Assembly: GCA_002327445.1 (NCBI GenBank) | Contig: DCWA01000026.1 | Location: 42,324 to 106,323, forward strand | Reading direction: 5' to 3' | DNA from: Desulfobacteraceae bacterium UBA2174 | GTDB lineage: Bacteria > Desulfobacterota > Desulfobacteria > Desulfobacterales > UBA2174 | Length of the DNA: 64,000 bases | Part shown: in pieces, positions 9,100 through 16,759 of the stretch | How positions within the stretch are numbered: the first letter of the stretch is position 1 | Layout: each line of letters begins with the position of its first letter | Program-made: the position numbers and the translations under genes | Notes under the pieces: generated by a model | The model's database searches: none | Told to the model about the DNA's origin: nothing | What the model saw: the letters and a program-made list of their open reading frames with translations, nothing else

Positions 9100-9570
9100 T
9101 GCGAGCGCATTGCGGAATTTGGGCGTCGCCAGGAGATCCCTCGTCGTTACACTCCTCGGGATGACAAAAAGAGAAATTTCCTCGGGATGACAGTGGGGGA
9201 AGCGTTCCTCGGGATGACAGCGGGGGTTGCCATGAGGGTCTCGGGATGATCCTTTCTTTCCGTGTCATTCCGAGTGTCAGCGAGGAATCTGCAGTCGGGA
9301 ATACGGCGGGAAGTATTTGTAAATTCAAAGAGATCCCTTGTCGTTACACTCCTCGGAATGACAGCGTGGGGCAGGGGTCAGGTATTTGATCAAACCGTTG
9401 CACCGGCGGCAGCCGGCAGGGCTCGTCCGCGCCTTTCCGCGTCCGTCTGCGGTGGATCTCCTCGGGATGACAGCGTGGGGCAGGGGTCAGGTATTTGATC
9501 CGTTGCACCGGCGGCAGGCGGCAGGCGGCAGGGATCGTCCGCGCCTGTCCGCGCCCGTCTGCGGTGGATT
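9100..9570. repeat. Dispersed cctcgggatgacag repeats and a 109-bp tandem duplication
   Basis: Between 9029 and 9983 there is no supportable gene. The motif cctcgg(g/a)atgaca recurs at about 9151, 9180, 9208, 9351 and 9460. Around 9351-9569 a unit of about 109 bp is repeated in tandem, each copy carrying gacagcgtggggcaggggtc, a ggcggcag run and gtccgtctgcggtgga or a close variant. The sequence gagatccctcgtcgttacac near 9132 is the reverse-complement family of a copy near 59446 (tcatcccgagcggagcgagg), so this is a genome-dispersed repeat. From 9780 to 9930 the DNA turns strongly AT-rich and probably carries the promoter of the downstream redox cluster; I could not fix its -35 and -10 boxes. Confidence 0.75.
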
Positions 9571-9983
9571 TCTGTTGCGTTCGTCTGTGATGATGATGTC
9601 TTGCCGTCCGGGGCCGGCTCCATCCGGTCTCCGGCCTTCTTCCGTCATCCCCTCGCGAGAAATGTCGCTTTTATCGATTTTGAACCACCCGATGACTTTG
9701 CCTGGGCCTGTGATCGAAGTACCGCGCATCTTGTCTCATGATACACAAATGTTCGCGTCCAGCGCTTGTACCGATCGGATCTCCAATCGATCGCCGATTT
9801 TTTAATTGTTAAATATTATTTTAAATTTCAAATATTTAATAAAATAGAAAATGCATAAATAGCTATTGGCATGCAACTTGAAGTTCTCTTTAAAACTCTG
9901 AAACAAGAATTTTTATAAGCTGCCACTCATGCTTGAATATTCCATCGACCGAGAATGACCACAGGTCGGGAGCCGCCACTTTG

Positions 9984-10211
9984 GTGAAACCGTGCGACCT
10001 TCATCTGGAAGAGAGTCTCAAGCTGGCCGAGCGCCTGATCGACCTTTCCTTTAAGGGCGACCAGGACCGGGAGGACAACGGTTGCGGCATCATCTATGGA
10101 GTGATGCGCGATGCCGGTTTTCGTCTGAAACACCTGGTGAGCCGTGAGATGGAGACCCACCGCCAGCGATCGGGCCGCAAGCGTTCCCCGACCAAGGGCC
10201 CCAACCCGTAA
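9984..10211 (+). CDS. Small protein upstream of rubrerythrin, function unknown
   Basis: An open frame whose best start is GTG 9984, giving 75 residues that begin MKPCDLHLEESLKLAERLID. GGGAG lies about ten bases upstream. TTG starts at 9981 or 9933 are also possible. The product is soluble and mostly helical, with a basic tail (RQRSGRKRSPTKGPNP) and two cysteines. It contains GCGIIYGVMRDAGFRLKHL, but I recognise no family. It is 42 bp upstream of rubrerythrin on the same strand, and is probably the first gene of the oxygen-defence transcript. The even codon use and operon position support a real gene; the function is unknown. Confidence 0.6.
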   Translation: MKPCDLHLEESLKLAERLIDLSFKGDQDREDNGCGIIYGVMRDAGFRLKHLVSREMETHRQRSGRKRSPTKGPNP

Positions 10212-10253
10212 CCCGCCGAAGTTATCCGCAAACCACGAATCAAGGAGGAACAC

Positions 10254-10829
10254 GTGCCAACCGTCAAGGGAACCCGTACCGAAAAGAACCTGCTGGCGGC
10301 TTTCGCCGGCGAATCCCAGGCCCGTAATCGCTATACTTATTTTGCCGGCGTCGCCCGCAAGGAAGGCTATGTTCAGATCGCCGATATTTTCGAGGAAACC
10401 GCCAGCCAGGAAAAGGAGCATGCCAAACGGTTTTTCAAATTCCTGGAAGGTGGTATGGTGGAAATCACCGCCGCCTACCCGGCCGGTGTCATCGGCAATA
10501 CGCTGGAGAACCTGAAGGCGGCCGCCGCCGGCGAACACGAGGAACACAGCAACCTGTACCCGGCCTTCGCCAAGGTGGCCCGGGAAGAAGGCTTCGAGGC
10601 CATCGCCATGGTTTTCGACGCGGTTTGCGTGGCCGAGCGCCAGCATGAGAAACGGTACAACGACCTGGCGGCCAACATCGCCGCCGGCCGCGTGTTCCAG
10701 CGCGACACCCCCGTGGTGTGGCGCTGCCGCAATTGCGGCTACCTGCACCAGGGTACCACTGCGCCGGCAATGTGTCCGGCCTGTGCCCATCCCCAGGCCC
10801 ATTTTGAACTGCTCGGTGAAAACTGGTAA
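10254..10829 (+). CDS. rbr: Rubrerythrin
   Basis: A 191-residue non-haem iron peroxidase that reduces H2O2 to water in the cytoplasm of anaerobes. The N-terminal four-helix diiron domain shows the expected glutamate motifs (AFAGESQARNRYTYF, EETASQEKEHAKRF and the second-half AERQHEKRY). The C-terminal rubredoxin-like domain has CRNCGY and CPACAHP. The start is GTG 10254 after a strong aaggaggaacac site. It is followed by desulfoferrodoxin and several one-electron carriers, which are its likely electron donors. Length and motifs are standard, so this call is firm. Confidence 0.97.
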   Translation: MPTVKGTRTEKNLLAAFAGESQARNRYTYFAGVARKEGYVQIADIFEETASQEKEHAKRFFKFLEGGMVEITAAYPAGVIGNTLENLKAAAAGEHEEHSNLYPAFAKVAREEGFEAIAMVFDAVCVAERQHEKRYNDLAANIAAGRVFQRDTPVVWRCRNCGYLHQGTTAPAMCPACAHPQAHFELLGENW

Positions 10830-10895
10830 GATCGGGACGGGGTTCTTGGATGAAACGCGTCGGTTATCTTTTCCCAATTTCCAAAGGAGGATGAA

Positions 10896-11270
10896 ATGGC
10901 CAAGAAGCTTGAAATCTACAAGTGCGAAGTCTGCGGCAACATCGTGGAGGTCGTCCACGGCGGCGACGGGGAGCTGGTGTGCTGCGGCAAGCCCATGGTG
11001 CTGATGACCGAGAACACCATGGATGCAGCCAAGGAAAAGCACGTACCGGTGATCGAGAAGATCGACGGCGGCTACAAGGTCAGGGTGGGCAGCGTGGCTC
11101 ACCCCATGGAAGAGAAGCACTACATCGAATGGATCGAGCTGATCGCCGACGGCAAGGCCTACCGGCAGTTCCTGGCGCCCGGCCAGGCGCCCGAAGCGGT
11201 GTTCAAGATCGCGGCGGCCAGCGTGACGGCCCGCGAGTATTGCAACATTCACGGCTTGTGGAAGGCCTGA
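10896..11270 (+). CDS. dfx: Desulfoferrodoxin (superoxide reductase)
   Basis: A 124-residue superoxide reductase that converts superoxide to H2O2 without making O2. The N-terminal desulforedoxin-like iron centre uses the cysteines in YKCEVCGNI and ELVCCGKPM. The catalytic iron centre has its histidines in EKHVPVIEK, VAHPMEEKHYIEW and the final CNIHGLW, where the cysteine is the axial ligand. This two-centre form is class I. The start follows caaaggaggatgaa. The gene lies directly after rubrerythrin, so the superoxide product can be passed to peroxide reduction by the neighbouring gene product. Confidence 0.97.
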   Translation: MAKKLEIYKCEVCGNIVEVVHGGDGELVCCGKPMVLMTENTMDAAKEKHVPVIEKIDGGYKVRVGSVAHPMEEKHYIEWIELIADGKAYRQFLAPGQAPEAVFKIAAASVTAREYCNIHGLWKA

Positions 11271-11292
11271 TCCGGACGCCCTGGTTCGAGTC

Positions 11293-11322
11293 GGCCCGCA
11301 CCCCTGTCCAGAGGTGCGGGCC
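11293..11322 (+). promoter_or_regulatory. Strong hairpin between desulfoferrodoxin and the rubredoxin-like gene
   Basis: A perfect 10-bp stem (ggcccgcacc with ggtgcgggcc) encloses a 10-base loop and has no T-run. It ends just before the Shine-Dalgarno sequence of the next gene. It could stabilise the upstream message end or set the ratio of the two products; this is inference. Confidence 0.45.
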
Positions 11323-11338
11323 GCGCAAGGAGGATCCC

Positions 11339-11494
11339 ATGACCAGTTGGAAATGCCAAAATTGCGGCTACACCTTCGAGGCCGACCGGCCGCCGGAGAA
11401 ATGCCCGTCGTGCAAGCAGACCTGTGAATTCGTGGACAACACCTGCTACACGCCCGATTGCCAATACCAGGGCATGGATCCGCGGATCGAGTAG
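11339..11494 (+). CDS. Rubredoxin-like small iron/zinc protein
   Basis: A 51-residue protein, MTSWKCQNCGYTFEADRPPE at its start, with two CxxC pairs (CQNC, CPSC) and three further cysteines (C33, C39 and C44) in CEFVDNTCYTPDC. The first half has the CxxCGYxF...PxxCPxC pattern of rubredoxin-like domains found in rubrerythrins and in high-molecular-weight rubredoxins, but it lacks the usual rubredoxin spacing of about 30 residues between the pairs. The ribosome site caaggagga precedes the ATG. Given its neighbours, it is likely an electron carrier to rubrerythrin or desulfoferrodoxin; a zinc-binding role is the alternative. Confidence 0.85.
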   Translation: MTSWKCQNCGYTFEADRPPEKCPSCKQTCEFVDNTCYTPDCQYQGMDPRIE

Positions 11495-11625
11495 AACCGC
11501 CCCGGGGATGCCCCGGCGATCGCTACCACCTCCGGCACGGGGCAAGGATCGCCGCTCTCAATTCGAAACGCCGATTTCCACATCACCGGCACCGCTGCGC
11601 GGAGAACCGGCAAAAGGATTTTCCG

Positions 11626-12063
11626 ATGGCCAACGTACTGATCGTTTACGCCACGCGCACGGGGGAAACCGGGCGCATTGCCGAATTGATCGCCGAAGGG
11701 GTGCGCTTCGGCGGCAGCCAAGCCAAGGTCGTCAACGTCAGCGAGATCAAGGCGGAATCGGCCTTGGCCGGCTACGAGGCCCTGGTTTTCGGTGCGCCAA
11801 CCTACCATGGCGACATGATCCAAAGCATGAAGACCTTTCTCTTCCTGGCCGAAAAGGCCGAGTTGGCCGGGAAAGTGGGTGGTGCTTTCGGGGCTTTCGG
11901 ATGGAGCGGGGAAGCCCCGGATCGCATCTACGACACCATGAAGCACATTTTCCAGATGGACATGGTCGGCAACCCGCTGCGGCTCAAATCGAGCAAGCTG
12001 GGCGGCGGAATGCAGATGGCGCAGGATTACGGCCGCCAGATCGCCACCAAATTGGCCGCCTGA
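11626..12063 (+). CDS. Flavodoxin
   Basis: A 145-residue FMN electron carrier. The phosphate-binding loop is YATRTGETGRIAELI (residues 8-22). The VFGAPTYHGD segment (about residue 60) and FGAFGWSGEAPD (about residue 90) form the isoalloxazine loops and resemble the flavodoxin domain of FprA proteins more than classical flavodoxins. The C-terminal KLGGGMQMAQDYGRQIATKLA is the last helix. It sits between rubredoxin-like and zinc-ribbon genes in the oxygen-defence cluster, so it probably shuttles low-potential electrons to those enzymes or replaces ferredoxin under iron limitation. Confidence 0.92.
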   Translation: MANVLIVYATRTGETGRIAELIAEGVRFGGSQAKVVNVSEIKAESALAGYEALVFGAPTYHGDMIQSMKTFLFLAEKAELAGKVGGAFGAFGWSGEAPDRIYDTMKHIFQMDMVGNPLRLKSSKLGGGMQMAQDYGRQIATKLAA

Positions 12064-12100
12064 CCCTGGCGAATCCAGCGGTACAGGCAAGGAGGTCGCT

Positions 12101-12301
12101 ATGACGACACCGCAACATTGCCCCGGTTTTCAATTGTACAAATCGTTGAAGTCCTTCATCTGCAAATGCCCCAACTGCGGGCAGAGCGTCGAGATCTTCT
12201 CCGACGAATTCGACCGCGAGCACATTTGCAAGGGATGCGGCAAGCCCATCGATTTCACGCACTGCTCCCTCGATGGGGCCGCCGGAAAACCCATGGCGTG
12301 A
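12101..12301 (+). CDS. Small zinc-ribbon protein, function unknown
   Basis: A 66-residue protein with two CxxC pairs, CKCPNCGQSVEIF and CKGCGKPIDF, spaced like a zinc ribbon, and a further cysteine at the C-terminal THCSLDG. The start at 12101 has a strong aaggaggtcgct site 38 bp after the flavodoxin stop, which places it in the same transcript. The fold is visible from the cysteine pattern, but the partner is not; metal could be zinc or iron. Because it is embedded among rubredoxin-type carriers, a redox role is possible. Confidence 0.75.
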   Translation: MTTPQHCPGFQLYKSLKSFICKCPNCGQSVEIFSDEFDREHICKGCGKPIDFTHCSLDGAAGKPMA

Positions 12302-12433
12302 TGACGTCGGGAGCGGGGATGGTGGACTGAAGTCGATGCGGTTCGGTTTACACAGAATCAATGGAGCGCAATGGACGCCGATTGAACGGGCCCGGTGAAG
12401 GAAGGGGCCGGCGGCGATCGCGAAAGGCGATTC

Positions 12434-12784
12434 ATGAAGCGGTGGAAAGTTCTGACGGCGGGATTGATCCTGGCGACGGCTGTCACGGGTGGTTTGTGGG
12501 CGGCGGAAGCCGGCAAGGGGGCCGATGCCATGGTGCTCGATGGCGGCAGCCGCGGACCGGTGCCTTTCGGCCACCATCGCCACCAGGCGGCGCTGGGCGA
12601 CTGCAACCTGTGCCACAGCGTGTTCCCTCAGGAGGCCGGCAGCATTCAGCGGCTCAAGGCCTCCGGCGGTCTCAAGGCCAAGAGCGACGTGATGAACAAG
12701 TTGTGCATCAACTGCCACCGAACCAAAAAGAACGCCGGCGCGGCCAGCGGTCCGTTGACCTGTGCCGCCTGCCATCAACGCTGA
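12434..12784 (+). CDS. Periplasmic triheme cytochrome c (c7/c3 family)
   Basis: A 116-residue exported cytochrome. Residues 1-26 form a signal peptide (MKRWKVLTAGLILATAVTGG then LWAAEA). The mature part has three CxxCH haem sites, CNLCH, CINCH and CAACH, and upstream histidines (FGHHRHQ) that can be axial ligands. Three haems fit the c7-type subgroup of the class III cytochrome c family. An earlier start is open but would hide the signal peptide. It is likely a periplasmic electron carrier for hydrogenase or formate dehydrogenase in a sulfate reducer. It is the only exported protein in this redox cluster. Confidence 0.92.
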   Translation: MKRWKVLTAGLILATAVTGGLWAAEAGKGADAMVLDGGSRGPVPFGHHRHQAALGDCNLCHSVFPQEAGSIQRLKASGGLKAKSDVMNKLCINCHRTKKNAGAASGPLTCAACHQR

Positions 12785-12799
12785 ATCGGGACGATCGCC

Positions 12800-13759
12800 A
12801 TGCTTGTCTTGGGTCTTCAGGGGAGTCCCCGCCGCAAAGGCAATACCGCCTTTCTGTTGGATCTGTTTCTCGAGGAAGCCCGTCGTCTGGGCGCCCGCAC
12901 CGAGGTGGTGTCCCCCGCGCGCGAGGCGATCGTCGCCTGCAAGGGGTGCGGCGCCTGCGAGAAAAAAGGGGTTTGCGTCAGTGACGACGTGATGGCCAAG
13001 TCCATCTATCCCCTCCTGCGCCGGGCGGATGTGGTGGTGGCCGCCTCGCCGGTCTACTTCTACGGCGTCACCGCCCAGCTCAAGGGACTCATCGACCGCT
13101 GCCAGACCCTCTGGTCCCGCAAGTACCGGCTCAAACTCGCCGATCCCGGAGCCGCCACCCGGGCGGGGGTGATGCTGGCGGTGGGCGCCACCCGGGGCAC
13201 CAAACTCTTCGACGGATTGCACCTGACGGTGGACTACTTCTTTGATGCCATCGCCGCCCGCAACGCCGGCAGGCTGACCTACCGGGGGATCGAACACGCC
13301 GGCGACATGGCGCGGCACCCCCGGGTGCGAGAAGAGGCGGCTGCTCTGGTGCAACGGGTCTGCCAACCCCTGGCCGAGCGCCGGCGCATCGCTTTCATCG
13401 ACGCCGGTGGTACCGGCGGCGGCATGATGGCGGCCGCCTGGATGCGGCATCTGGCGGGCGCCGCGTGGGACGTGTTCGTCGACGGTCCCCTGCCTGGCGG
13501 GAAGATGGCGGCCCTGGTGGAACGGGCCATGGCCGAGGAGGGGATCGACCTGGGCTATGCCGGGATTCAGCCGCTGGAGTCGGGCATCGATGCCATGGAC
13601 CGAATCGTGGTCATCGGTCCGGCGCCGGTCGCAGAGGCCGCGAAGCTGGAAAGATGGATGCTGGCGGAGGCGGTCGACGCTGCCGGCTGGGCCAGGCTTT
13701 GCCATGAGGTGCGCGGGAAAGTGATCCGGCTGATTGACGGTGCGCCACGGACGAGCTGA
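12800..13759 (+). CDS. NAD(P)H-dependent FMN reductase-like flavoprotein
   Basis: A 319-residue protein. The N-terminal two thirds are a flavodoxin-like fold beginning LGLQGSPRRKGNTAFLLDLF, the FMN phosphate-loop motif of the NADPH-dependent FMN reductase/iron-sulfur flavoprotein superfamily. CKGCGACEKKGVC (residues about 49-61) is the compact cysteine motif seen in iron-sulfur flavoproteins, and VVVAASPVYFYGVTAQLKGLIDR is the flavin-side loop. The C-terminal 100 residues are an extension of unknown fold. It follows the cytochrome by 15 bp and precedes rubredoxin. It may pass electrons from NAD(P)H or ferredoxin to the small carriers, an inference from context. Confidence 0.82.
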   Translation: MLVLGLQGSPRRKGNTAFLLDLFLEEARRLGARTEVVSPAREAIVACKGCGACEKKGVCVSDDVMAKSIYPLLRRADVVVAASPVYFYGVTAQLKGLIDRCQTLWSRKYRLKLADPGAATRAGVMLAVGATRGTKLFDGLHLTVDYFFDAIAARNAGRLTYRGIEHAGDMARHPRVREEAAALVQRVCQPLAERRRIAFIDAGGTGGGMMAAAWMRHLAGAAWDVFVDGPLPGGKMAALVERAMAEEGIDLGYAGIQPLESGIDAMDRIVVIGPAPVAEAAKLERWMLAEAVDAAGWARLCHEVRGKVIRLIDGAPRTS

Positions 13760-13822
13760 TCCGGGGTGCGTTTTTCGCTTGATGTTCCTCGAACTCATTG
13801 AACCTCAAAAAAGGAGAACGGC

Positions 13823-13984
13823 ATGGACAGGTATGTGTGCACCATCTGCGGGTACGTGTACGACCCGGCCAACGGGGATCCGGACAACGGGGTGGCCCCG
13901 GGGACCAAGTTCGAAGACCTTCCCGATGACTGGGAGTGCCCCATCTGCGGCGCCTCCAAGGCCGATTTCGAAAAAGAGGCATGA
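13823..13984 (+). CDS. rd: Rubredoxin
   Basis: A 53-residue classical rubredoxin with one Fe(Cys)4 centre. The two knuckles are CTICGYVYDP (residues 6-15) and CPICGASKADF (about residues 39-49), and the acidic PDNGVAPGTKFEDLPDDWECP core is the family signature. The start at 13823 follows aaaggagaacggc. It is the usual electron donor to FprA-type oxygen reductases and to rubrerythrin; its position immediately upstream of the FprA gene matches the rubredoxin-Roo pairing known in Desulfovibrio. The call is firm. Confidence 0.97.
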   Translation: MDRYVCTICGYVYDPANGDPDNGVAPGTKFEDLPDDWECPICGASKADFEKEA

Positions 13985-13991
13985 TGGCCGC

Positions 13992-14033
13992 GGCGGCGGT
14001 GCCGGCTCCGAGTCGGTGCCGCCGCCCTCTTTT
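13992..14033 (+). terminator. Probable terminator after rubredoxin
   Basis: An 8-bp GC stem (ggcggcgg with ccgccgcc) is followed by ctctttt, within 50 bp of the rubredoxin stop. It would separate the rubredoxin message from that of the FprA gene, at least partly. Confidence 0.55.
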
Positions 14034-14136
14034 CAGGGGCCGCCGATGCCGGGAGAGTCTCCGGCGACCCGTGGAAAGAGACGTTACCGTTTCGAATTGA
14101 TTATCTTGGGATCCCGCATTTGAAGAGAGGAGTGCC

Positions 14137-15339
14137 ATGAAGCCGATCAAGATAGCCGAAGGGGTATGGGATGTGGGCGTGACCGACTGGAATATCCGTG
14201 ATTTTCACGGTTACTCGACCTATTCCGGCAGTACGTACAACGCCTTTTTGATCATCGACGAGAAGATTGCCCTCATCGACACCGTGAAGGCCCATTTTGT
14301 CGATCAATTGCTCGAGCACATCGCCCAAATCGTCGACCCCAAGAAAATCGACCTGGTCATCAGCAATCACACCGAGATGGACCACACCGGCGGGCTGCCC
14401 CGGGTGATGCACCGCATCGGGGAGAACAAGCCCCTGTACTGCTCCAAGATGGGGCGTAAGAACCTGGTGCGCCACTTCAGCCAGCCCTGGAACTACCACG
14501 AGGTGGCATCCGGAAACGAGTTGTCTTTGGGCCGCCGGAATCTGAGTTTCCTTGAAACCCGGATGCTCCACTGGCCGGATTCCATGTTCACTCTCCTCAA
14601 GGAGGACCAAATCCTGTTTTCCAGCGACGCCTTCGGCCAGCACCTGGCCTCGCCGGCCCAGTTCGACGACCAGGCCGACCCTGGAGCCCTATGGCTCCAG
14701 GCCAAAAAGTATTTTGCCAACATCCTGTTGCCGTATGCACCCAAGATTCTGAAACTCATCGAGGATGTGGAGGCCATGGGGCTGGCGCCCAGTATGATCT
14801 GTCCCGACCACGGCATCCTGTGGCGCAAGGATCCCATGGCCATCGTGAACGCTTACCGCGATTGGGCGTTGCAGAAGCCGGTCAAGCGGGCCATTGTGGT
14901 TTACGACACCATGTGGCACAGCACCGAGGCCATGGCCGAAGCGGTGACCGCCGGCCTGGCGGCCGAAGGCGTGCCGGCCCAGCCCATTCACATTCGCAGC
15001 TCCCACCGCAGTGACATCATCACCGAGGCCATGGATGCCGGGGCCATGGTTTTCGGCTCTCCGACTTTGAACAATCAGATGTTTCCCACCGTGGCCGATG
15101 TGCTGACGTACATGAAAGGGCTCAGGCCCAAGAACAAGATCGCCGCGGCCTTCGGTTCCTACGGTTGGAGCGGAGAGGCGGTGAAACTGGTACATCAGGA
15201 GCTGGCTGCGATGGGCTGCGAAATGGTGGGGACCGACGTGCGCCTGCCATACGTGCCGGATGCCGAGGGGCGCAAGGCCTGTTTCGATCTGGGCCGCAGC
15301 GTGGGCCAGGCCCTGAAGGCACGGCTGGAGAACGCCTGA
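14137..15339 (+). CDS. FprA family A-type flavoprotein (rubredoxin:oxygen oxidoreductase)
   Basis: A 400-residue flavodiiron protein that reduces O2 to water or NO to N2O using electrons from rubredoxin. The N-terminal metallo-beta-lactamase domain (about residues 1-245) carries the diiron ligands HTEMDHTG and the later SSDAFGQHL and CPDHGILW motifs. The C-terminal flavodoxin domain (about 250-395) starts AIVVYDTMWHSTEAMAEAV and includes FGSPTLNNQMFPTVAD and GSYGWSGEAVK. Length is normal. The ribosome site is gaagagaggagtgcc. The stop codon overlaps the start of the ferredoxin gene by one base, indicating translational coupling. Confidence 0.96.
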   Translation: MKPIKIAEGVWDVGVTDWNIRDFHGYSTYSGSTYNAFLIIDEKIALIDTVKAHFVDQLLEHIAQIVDPKKIDLVISNHTEMDHTGGLPRVMHRIGENKPLYCSKMGRKNLVRHFSQPWNYHEVASGNELSLGRRNLSFLETRMLHWPDSMFTLLKEDQILFSSDAFGQHLASPAQFDDQADPGALWLQAKKYFANILLPYAPKILKLIEDVEAMGLAPSMICPDHGILWRKDPMAIVNAYRDWALQKPVKRAIVVYDTMWHSTEAMAEAVTAGLAAEGVPAQPIHIRSSHRSDIITEAMDAGAMVFGSPTLNNQMFPTVADVLTYMKGLRPKNKIAAAFGSYGWSGEAVKLVHQELAAMGCEMVGTDVRLPYVPDAEGRKACFDLGRSVGQALKARLENA

Positions 15340-15533
15340 TGGCCCGGCGGCCGGTGGTGGACCTGGGCGCGTGCAGCCTCTGCGAGGGGTGCATCGCCGT
15401 GTGCCCCTCGGTCTTCCGGCTCAACGACGCCGGCTTCATCGAAGTGATTGAGTCGGACGATTATCCGCGGGACGAGGTCAACGAGGCGATCAAGAACTGC
15501 CCGGAAGACTGCATCCAGTGGGAGGAGGACTGA
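15339..15533 (+). CDS. Single-cluster [4Fe-4S] ferredoxin
   Basis: A 64-residue ferredoxin of the small monocluster type. C-terminal to its N-terminal basic start, CSLCEGCIAVCPSVF (residues about 11-25) supplies the cluster cysteines with the closing CPEDC near residue 58. The second cysteine of the motif (CxxC) is present, so an ordinary 4Fe-4S rather than 3Fe-4S cluster is expected. The ATG overlaps the FprA stop codon (TGATG), so expression is likely coupled to FprA. It probably feeds electrons into the rubredoxin-FprA branch or a neighbouring reductase. Confidence 0.9.
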   Translation: MARRPVVDLGACSLCEGCIAVCPSVFRLNDAGFIEVIESDDYPRDEVNEAIKNCPEDCIQWEED

Positions 15534-15537
15534 AGCG

Positions 15538-16230
15538 GTGGGGAGCACGTTCCGGCGCCTCAAGCGGCGCCTCGAACCGCTGCTGCGCGAGGCGGCGCCC
15601 GAAGACCTGGTGGCGGCCGTCCTCTCCCTGCCGCTGCGCCAGGTGGTCAATCCGCTGATCTCCTTTTTTTACCACCCCGAGCCGATGGTGCGCTGGCGGG
15701 GGGTTGCGGCTTTCGGTGCCGCCGCCGCGGCGCTGGCCGAGACCGAACCCGAGTCGGCGCGGGTGCTGATGCGCCGGCTCATGTGGCAGCTCAACGACGA
15801 GTCGGGGGGCATCGGCTGGGGCGCTCCCGAGGCCATGGGCGAAGCCATGGCCTGCAGCCCCCGCCTGGCGGCCGAGTATCATTCCATCCTGGTTTCCTAC
15901 GTCCGCCTGGACGGCAATTTCCTCGAACACCCCATCCTGCAGCGGGGCAGCCTCTGGGCCGTGGGGCGGTTGGCCGAGGTTCGGCCCGACCTGGTGCAAC
16001 CCGCCGGGCCGGCGCTCAATCCTTTTCTGCGCTCCCTGGATGCCCACCACCGGGGCCTGGCGGCCCGGGCCGCCGGCCTCATCGGCACCCGCTCCCTGGC
16101 GGCGCGCCTGGAAAATCTGCGCAGCGACCCTGCCATGATCGAGGTGTATCACGATTGGACGCTGGCGGACCTGTCGGTGGGGACCCTCGCGGCGGAGGCC
16201 CTGGCGCGCCTCAGCGCGAATCGCCCGTGA
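15538..16230 (+). CDS. DVU0298-like HEAT-repeat-type protein
   Basis: A 230-residue helical protein starting at GTG 15538, four bases after the ferredoxin stop and behind a GGAGGAGG run. It resembles the DVU0298 family of sulfate reducers, a group of helical-repeat proteins of unknown function. Visible repeat-like blocks are VNPLISFFYHPEPMVRWRGV, ESARVLMRRLMWQLNDESGG and LARLENLRSDPAMIEVYHDW-type helices. The segment WQLNDESGGIGWGAPEAMGE is well conserved in the family. It is probably in the same transcript as fprA and ferredoxin. Its 3' end overlaps the convergent psiE gene by 20 bp. Confidence 0.8.
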   Translation: MGSTFRRLKRRLEPLLREAAPEDLVAAVLSLPLRQVVNPLISFFYHPEPMVRWRGVAAFGAAAAALAETEPESARVLMRRLMWQLNDESGGIGWGAPEAMGEAMACSPRLAAEYHSILVSYVRLDGNFLEHPILQRGSLWAVGRLAEVRPDLVQPAGPALNPFLRSLDAHHRGLAARAAGLIGTRSLAARLENLRSDPAMIEVYHDWTLADLSVGTLAAEALARLSANRP

Positions 16231-16657
16231 AGGTGGCTTCTGGCGGCAGGGAACATTCGCGGCGGCGGTACTTGGCGACGAAGAAGGCCGCTGCCAGGGC
16301 GATGATCAGGGCCGCCATGGCGAGCAGCGAGATCCCCTCATACTTGTTGAGATCCAGGATGATCACCTTGCGGGCGATGGCGATGAGGGCCACTTCGAGG
16401 ACGATTTCCACGTGCACCACGTGCTGGTACAGGTAGGCCTTGATGGTTTCGAGCAGCTCGACGCCGATGAGAATCAGCAGAAAGAAACCAAAGATTTCAA
16501 GCAGTTCATCGATTTCCAGGATCAAGATCGGCGGCTTGAGGACATCTCGGACGATGATCCAGCCCAGTTCCACCGTGGCCAGGGTCACCACCAGCACCAT
16601 CATGGCGATGAGCGCGTAGATCACGGCCCGTTCGAATTGCTTCAGCCAGCCGATCAT
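16211..16657 (-). CDS. PsiE-family membrane protein
   Basis: A 148-residue integral membrane protein of the phosphate-starvation-inducible PsiE family. Four hydrophobic stretches are visible: AVIYALIAMMVLVVTLATVE (about residues 11-30), the EIFGFFLLILIGVELL segment, VEIVLEVALIAIARKVIIL, and LLAMAALIIALAAAFFVAKY. The start at 16657 has gggaggaa upstream on the minus strand; the longer open frame would add a non-membrane leader that is not family-like. The biochemical role is unknown. It is convergent with the DVU0298-like gene and divergent from the NUDIX gene. Confidence 0.85.
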   Translation of the reverse strand: MIGWLKQFERAVIYALIAMMVLVVTLATVELGWIIVRDVLKPPILILEIDELLEIFGFFLLILIGVELLETIKAYLYQHVVHVEIVLEVALIAIARKVIILDLNKYEGISLLAMAALIIALAAAFFVAKYRRRECSLPPEATFTGDSR

Positions 16658-16759
16658 GGCCCGATTCCTCCCGGTGTGCCGTTGGTTTGCGATTTCATGC
16701 CTCAACCTGCCACATCCGCGGCGGCGAGGCAACCATGTCTTCCGGACCGGAGGCCAGCG

